The notes beneath the pieces were generated by a model that saw only the letters and a program-made list of their open reading frames with translations, did not search any database and was not told where the DNA came from. A stretch of DNA of 36,266 nt from Heteroruminococcus sp964369885 (GTDB lineage: Bacteria > Bacillota > Clostridia > Oscillospirales > Ruminococcaceae): positions 1-36,266 of the forward strand of contig CAYJGQ010000009.1 of assembly GCA_964369885.1 (NCBI GenBank), read 5' to 3'. The position numbers and the translations under genes are program-made. Shown piece by piece: positions 32,775 to 36,266 of this stretch. Every line of letters starts with the position of its first letter. The stretch's first letter is position 1.

Positions 32775-32803
32775 ATGCTACCATATGTTATGAGGAAATG
32801 CAA
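32775..32803 (-). promoter_or_regulatory. Probable promoter of rsmA
   Basis: TTGCAT, 17 nt, TAGCAT on the minus strand, about 70 nt upstream of the chosen start codon. Confidence 0.45.
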
Positions 32804-32844
32804 ACCTTATTGTACCCAAAATGGCGGTGGAGCTACCATTTTAA

Positions 32845-32873
32845 TTGACACATTTGCTTTTTTTTGGCATAAT
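32845..32873 (+). promoter_or_regulatory. Sigma-A promoter of glmS
   Basis: TTGACA, 17 nt, CATAAT. It produces a leader of about 400 nt that contains the glmS ribozyme. Confidence 0.8.
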
Positions 32874-32957
32874 CATAGACTAAGACATAAAAAGGAGGTG
32901 ACACAGCCCGTAACCTATAATTTGAAAGGAGGCTATAAATTTTTTTGTTAACTTAAA

Positions 32958-33125
32958 GCGCCATGTCCCACCACTTGGTGGGTGACGAGGTGGGAGGAAT
33001 ATCGAAACATTCGGCGGATGCCTCCCCGCTTATCCTTGAAGCGTTACGGACAGATCAAAACCGCAGGCAACTGTGGCACAACATCTGCACCGGGCAAGGA
33101 CTGATCATAAACTTTATGCTCGCAG
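32958..33125 (+). ncRNA. glmS ribozyme-riboswitch
   Basis: The self-cleaving RNA uses glucosamine-6-phosphate as cofactor and shuts down glmS when the product is plentiful. The conserved core is clear: AGCGCC with cleavage between A32957 and G32958, then GACGAGGTGGGAGG, ATCGAA, TTCGGCGGATGCCTCCCC, and later ACGGACAGATCA. The 3' boundary is approximate. A GC hairpin and T-runs (33122-33166) follow before the glmS ribosome binding site. Confidence 0.96.
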
Positions 33126-33281
33126 GGGGTCTGCCCTTCGGGTTTTTAACTTTTTTTAACAGGCCAAACCAAGGGATAATTGCGGTTTGCGCCACATAGT
33201 CATTGCCCCTACATAAGGTAATAGGGGTTTATTTTTAGTGTGCATTTTTGCACAAAACACAATATTTGGAGGATTTTTTAC

Positions 33282-35105
33282 ATGTGTGGAATAGTTGGAT
33301 ATACAGGCGGCAAGGCCGCTGTTGAAGTACTGCTTGAGGGTCTATCGAACCTTGAATACCGTGGTTATGATTCGGCAGGTGTGTCGCTGTTTATGAAGGG
33401 TGGGCAGATTGACACAATAAAGGCAAAAGGCCGCCTTGATAACCTGCGTGAGCGCATAACCGAAAACTCAAAGGCCGCAAACTGTGGCATTGGGCACACC
33501 CGCTGGGCCACCCACGGCGAGCCCTCCGACACAAACGCCCACCCCCATGTAACACCACGTTTATCGCTTGTACATAACGGAATAATAGAAAACGACCACA
33601 AAATTCGTACATTTTTGGAGGAGCAGGGCTACGAGTTTAAGTCCCAAACCGACACCGAATCGGCCGCAAATCTTGTGGACTTTTACTACAAGGGTGACCC
33701 CATAGAGGCCATACGCTCGGCCTGCAAAATTTTGCGTGGAGCCTATGCTTTTTGTGTGCTGTTTGCCGACCGCCCCGGCGAGATTTACTGCCTGCGCAAG
33801 GACAGCCCACTGCTGATAGCCATTGGTGAGGGGGAGAACTTCATTGCCTCTGACATGCCGGCGGTACTGCGCTTTACACGCAGCTACCAACTGCTGGAGG
33901 AGGGCGAAATTGCCAAGGTTACCCCCACCCAGGTGAGCGTTATAGGTATTGATGGGGCCGAGGTGCAAAAGGAACTGCACACCGCCGATTGGAACATAGA
34001 ACAGGCTCAAAAGGGTGGGTATGACCACTTCATGCTAAAGGAGATTTACGAACAGCCCGAGGCGCTGGCCGCAACCATCTCGCCAAGGCTTTCTACCGAG
34101 GGTCTGCCCGACTTTGCCCAGGGTGGACTGCCCAAGGGGCTTTTTGCCTCGATAAATAAACTGCATATTGTGGCCTGTGGCACAGCTATGCACGCCGGCA
34201 TGATGGGCAAGTTTTTGTTTGAGAAGTTGGCCTCCCTTTCGGTTGAGGTGGACACTGCGTCGGAGTTTCGCTACCGCGACCCCGTGCTGGAACAGGGGCA
34301 TATGGCCCTTATAATTTCCCAGTCGGGCGAGACGGCCGACAGCCTGGCGGCACTGCGCCTGTGCAAGGCGGCAGGACTGCCGGTGGTGGCCATGGTAAAT
34401 GTGGCCGGTTCCTCCATAGCCCGTGAGGCCGATTACTGCATATACACCTATGCAGGCCCCGAAATAGCCGTGGCCTCGACAAAGGCATATTCGGTGCAGG
34501 TGGGGCTAATGTATCTACTGGCCGTGTCGGGCGCTATGGAGCGTGGCAAGATGGATGCTACCGCCGCTCGTGCCTACATAGAGGGAATGCATACCACCAT
34601 AGCCCACATGCCCGAGGTGCTGGATATGGCCGATGAGATTAAGTCCTATGCACACAGCCTTGTAGAGGTTTCTGATTTGTTCTTTATAGGACGGGGTATT
34701 GATCACGCACTGGCACTTGAGGGTTCGCTAAAACTCAAGGAGGTTTCCTACATTCACAGCGAGGCCTACGCCGCAGGCGAACTAAAGCATGGCCCCATAG
34801 CGCTGATATCCCACGATGTGCCGGTTATAGCCATGGCCACCCAAAAAACACTGCTACCCAAGATGATGTCCAACATCCGCGAAGTGGTTAGCCGTGGCGG
34901 CCGTGTACTGCTTATCACCGGTCAGGATTATGAGATAGACACCTCCTGCTGTGAGGGGGTAATACGTCTGCCCATAACCGATGAGGCCTTTGGCCCACTA
35001 CTGGGTGTGGTGCTACTTCAGTTGTTGGCCTACTACGCCAGCACCGCCCGTGGCTGTGATGTCGACAAACCACGAAACCTTGCAAAGTCTGTCACTGTTG
35101 AGTAA
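33282..35105 (+). CDS. glmS: Glutamine-fructose-6-phosphate aminotransferase (isomerizing)
   Basis: The 607-residue enzyme makes glucosamine-6-phosphate from fructose-6-phosphate and glutamine, the first step to UDP-GlcNAc and peptidoglycan. Cys2 becomes the N-terminal nucleophile of the glutaminase domain (about 1-240; Gly-His-Thr-Arg-Trp-Ala-Thr-His-Gly). Two SIS sugar-isomerase domains follow (Ser-Gln-Ser-Gly-Glu-Thr-Ala-Asp; Ser-Glu-Ala-Tyr-Ala-Ala-Gly-Glu-Leu-Lys-His-Gly). It ends in the usual Asp-Lys-Pro-Arg-Asn-Leu-Ala-Lys-Ser-Val-Thr-Val-Glu. I chose ATG at 33282 (TTTGGAGG upstream). The frame opens at 33240, but only 33282 exposes the catalytic cysteine. Expression is controlled by the upstream ribozyme. 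Confidence 0.98.
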   Translation: MCGIVGYTGGKAAVEVLLEGLSNLEYRGYDSAGVSLFMKGGQIDTIKAKGRLDNLRERITENSKAANCGIGHTRWATHGEPSDTNAHPHVTPRLSLVHNGIIENDHKIRTFLEEQGYEFKSQTDTESAANLVDFYYKGDPIEAIRSACKILRGAYAFCVLFADRPGEIYCLRKDSPLLIAIGEGENFIASDMPAVLRFTRSYQLLEEGEIAKVTPTQVSVIGIDGAEVQKELHTADWNIEQAQKGGYDHFMLKEIYEQPEALAATISPRLSTEGLPDFAQGGLPKGLFASINKLHIVACGTAMHAGMMGKFLFEKLASLSVEVDTASEFRYRDPVLEQGHMALIISQSGETADSLAALRLCKAAGLPVVAMVNVAGSSIAREADYCIYTYAGPEIAVASTKAYSVQVGLMYLLAVSGAMERGKMDATAARAYIEGMHTTIAHMPEVLDMADEIKSYAHSLVEVSDLFFIGRGIDHALALEGSLKLKEVSYIHSEAYAAGELKHGPIALISHDVPVIAMATQKTLLPKMMSNIREVVSRGGRVLLITGQDYEIDTSCCEGVIRLPITDEAFGPLLGVVLLQLLAYYASTARGCDVDKPRNLAKSVTVE

Positions 35106-35133
35106 TAAACGACAAAATTATACAAATTGTAAA

Positions 35134-35163
35134 CCCCACTTGCCGAGCAATACGGCAAGGGGA
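35134..35163 (+). terminator. Hairpin after glmS, possible terminator
   Basis: CCCC-AC-TTGCCG pairs with CGGCAA-GGGG around a short loop. The T-run is poor (ATTTGGG), so termination efficiency is uncertain. Confidence 0.5.
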
Positions 35164-35255
35164 TTTGGGTTGTTCGCATGAGATTTTGCAGGGGGGACGG
35201 CAGGCCGCCAATGGCAGGAATAGCCCCCAAAATATTGTAGAAAAAAAGCGAATTA

Positions 35256-35300
35256 TACAAAAAGTAGTCCCCCTGCGCCTTGCGGCGAGGGGGACCTTTT
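35256..35300 (-). terminator. Terminator of the DUF4358 gene
   Basis: On the minus strand GTCCCCCTCGCC pairs with GGCGCAGGGGGAC around GCAA, followed by TACTTTTT. Confidence 0.85.
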
Positions 35301-35318
35301 GGTGTTGTGGGTAGGAAT

Positions 35319-35948
35319 TTATGCCGACAGGATTTCGTTTATCTTGTCCACACCCTTTTGGATTTCGCTTTGAGCATGGGCTGCCCACTCATCCTCGGCA
35401 AGGTTGTCGCCGGGGGCGCCAAGCATTACAAAGAAGGCGTAGTCGCCTACGGTTACCACCTGCGAAGCCTGAATTTTATCAAGGTTCGAGGGGTACTGCA
35501 TGGTGTCGCTTACCAGTTTGTCACGGTAGGCGTTTAGCTGATCGGTAACGGTCTGACCCATACCTTCGGTGGCCTTAATGGCAATAAAGGTGTCAACATG
35601 GGTGCTTATCATGGGTGCCTCGGCAATAAAGCTATCAACATTGGCCATGTCGATGCCGTATACCTCGCCAAGCATGGTGGCGTCGATGGGCATAGAGGGG
35701 ATATAAGCCTCGCCGTACAGGGTCTTTAGCTCGGTGTGAATGGTGGTAAGGGTTTGATCAACGGTGATATCATCGGTTGCGCTGTCATCCTCACCCTCGC
35801 TCTGGGGTTCTTCGCTCTCACTTTCGGGCTGGCTGCTCTCGGAGGTCTGGCTCTCGGCGGCCGAGGACTCCTCCTCTTGGGCACTCGAACAGGCTACAAG
35901 CGAAATAGCCATAGCGGCACAAAGCATAAAGGTTAGTATTTTTTTCAT
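35319..35948 (-). CDS. DUF4358 domain lipoprotein
   Basis: The 209-residue exported lipoprotein has a signal peptide with a lipobox Leu-Val-Ala-Cys20, an acidic Ser/Glu-rich linker (about 21-62) and a globular DUF4358-type domain (about 65-209; Tyr-Gly-Ile-Asp and Gly-Asp-Tyr-Ala-Phe-Phe-Val-Met-Leu segments). It would be anchored to the outer face of the membrane by a lipidated cysteine. Function is unknown. GGAGC precedes the ATG, with an A-run between. The upstream region has an inverted repeat at 35995-36014 but no strong promoter. Confidence 0.82.
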   Translation of the reverse strand: MKKILTFMLCAAMAISLVACSSAQEEESSAAESQTSESSQPESESEEPQSEGEDDSATDDITVDQTLTTIHTELKTLYGEAYIPSMPIDATMLGEVYGIDMANVDSFIAEAPMISTHVDTFIAIKATEGMGQTVTDQLNAYRDKLVSDTMQYPSNLDKIQASQVVTVGDYAFFVMLGAPGDNLAEDEWAAHAQSEIQKGVDKINEILSA

Positions 35949-35994
35949 TTTTTTTGCTCCTTTTGGGTCTGTGTATTTGTCCTATAAAATCTGC

Positions 35995-36014
35995 GGACAC
36001 TATAACAGTGTTCC
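35995..36014. promoter_or_regulatory. Imperfect palindrome upstream of the DUF4358 gene, possible operator
   Basis: Arms GGACACT and AGTGTTCC flank ATAAC. They lie about 50-65 nt upstream of the start codon, overlapping a weak -10-like TATAGT on the minus strand. Confidence 0.35.
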
Positions 36015-36111
36015 CAAGAATCGATTTTATTGCAAAACAAATATTAAAAAATTGTAAATAGTGACACCGGTCACCCGAATTTCACATAATGCATTAATTT
36101 TCATCGAGTTG

Positions 36112-36266
36112 TCGGCGGCCGCGTAGTCGCACCGGACTCTCCCCCGTGCGTAGTCGCACCGGACCCTCCCCCCACCCACACGACTTCGTCGTGCTCCCTC
36201 CCCCTCAGGGGAGGTGGCGGCCGCGGGGTCGCGGCACAACTCTCCCCCCTCCCACACGACTTCGCC
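36112..36266. repeat. Intergenic repeat, family 2, tandem partial units (runs off the window)
   Basis: GCGTAGTCGCACCGGA-C-CTCCCCC occurs twice with a 27-nt period (36121 and 36148). A third related unit starts at the second GGCGGCCGCG (about 36212). The palindrome CACGACTTCGTCGTG and CTCCCCC/GGGGAGG tracts match the general style of repeats spread through genomes of gut Firmicutes, and the single unit at 431-510. Positions 36015-36111 are AT-rich with one GTGAC/GTCAC palindrome at 36061-36074. No gene seen. Confidence 0.7.

Noticed and set aside
36027..36257. 76-codon minus-strand frame
   Set aside because: It consists of translated tandem repeat units; no gene-like signals.

Overview
The window is ordinary chromosomal DNA from an anaerobic, endospore-forming clostridium, most like the Oscillospiraceae (cluster IV). 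This rests on a V/A-type ATPase operon, an alpha/beta-type SASP gene with a sigma-G-like promoter, a SleB-type cortex hydrolase, a T-box leader, a glmS ribozyme, strong AGGAGG ribosome binding sites and many consensus sigma-A promoters. I saw no phage, insertion sequence, CRISPR array, tRNA or rRNA. The species assignment is inference.

Layout. Positions 1-552 hold degenerate intergenic repeats. A promoter at 553-581 opens a nine-gene V/A-ATPase operon (658-9523, order G-C-I-K-F-E-A-B-D). A fumarylacetoacetate-hydrolase-family gene overlaps its last gene by 4 nt. A strong bidirectional terminator (10294-10331) follows and abuts an unassigned structured RNA candidate on the minus strand. From 10517 to 18167 all genes are on the minus strand and serve translation or ribosome assembly: gltX, a divergent MetRS-like protein, yceD (DUF177), rpmF, a DUF512 radical-SAM protein and der. 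A second copy of the intergenic repeat lies at 18308-18577.

From 18582 to 25029 there are short, mostly single-gene units: two small membrane proteins of unknown function, a SleB-like cell-wall hydrolase, a YbaK-type deacylase, deoD, a dCMP deaminase, a secreted GH25 lysozyme, a cold-shock protein with an attenuator-like leader, and ridA. A Na+/solute symporter on the minus strand follows. It is preceded by a T-box whose specifier reads best as UAC (Tyr). Next come a chemoreceptor, an actin-fold (ROK-like) kinase homologue with a possible operator at its promoter, a SASP gene, a Dabb protein, rsmA, and glmS behind its self-cleaving ribozyme. A DUF4358 lipoprotein and another repeat cluster end the window.

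The most useful leads are the structured RNA beside der, the tyrosine T-box on a transporter that homology alone would name PutP, the MetRS-like protein with altered signature motifs, the unusual ATPase K subunit, and the hairpin plus U-run between the csp promoter and its gene. I found no clear undescribed multi-gene system.
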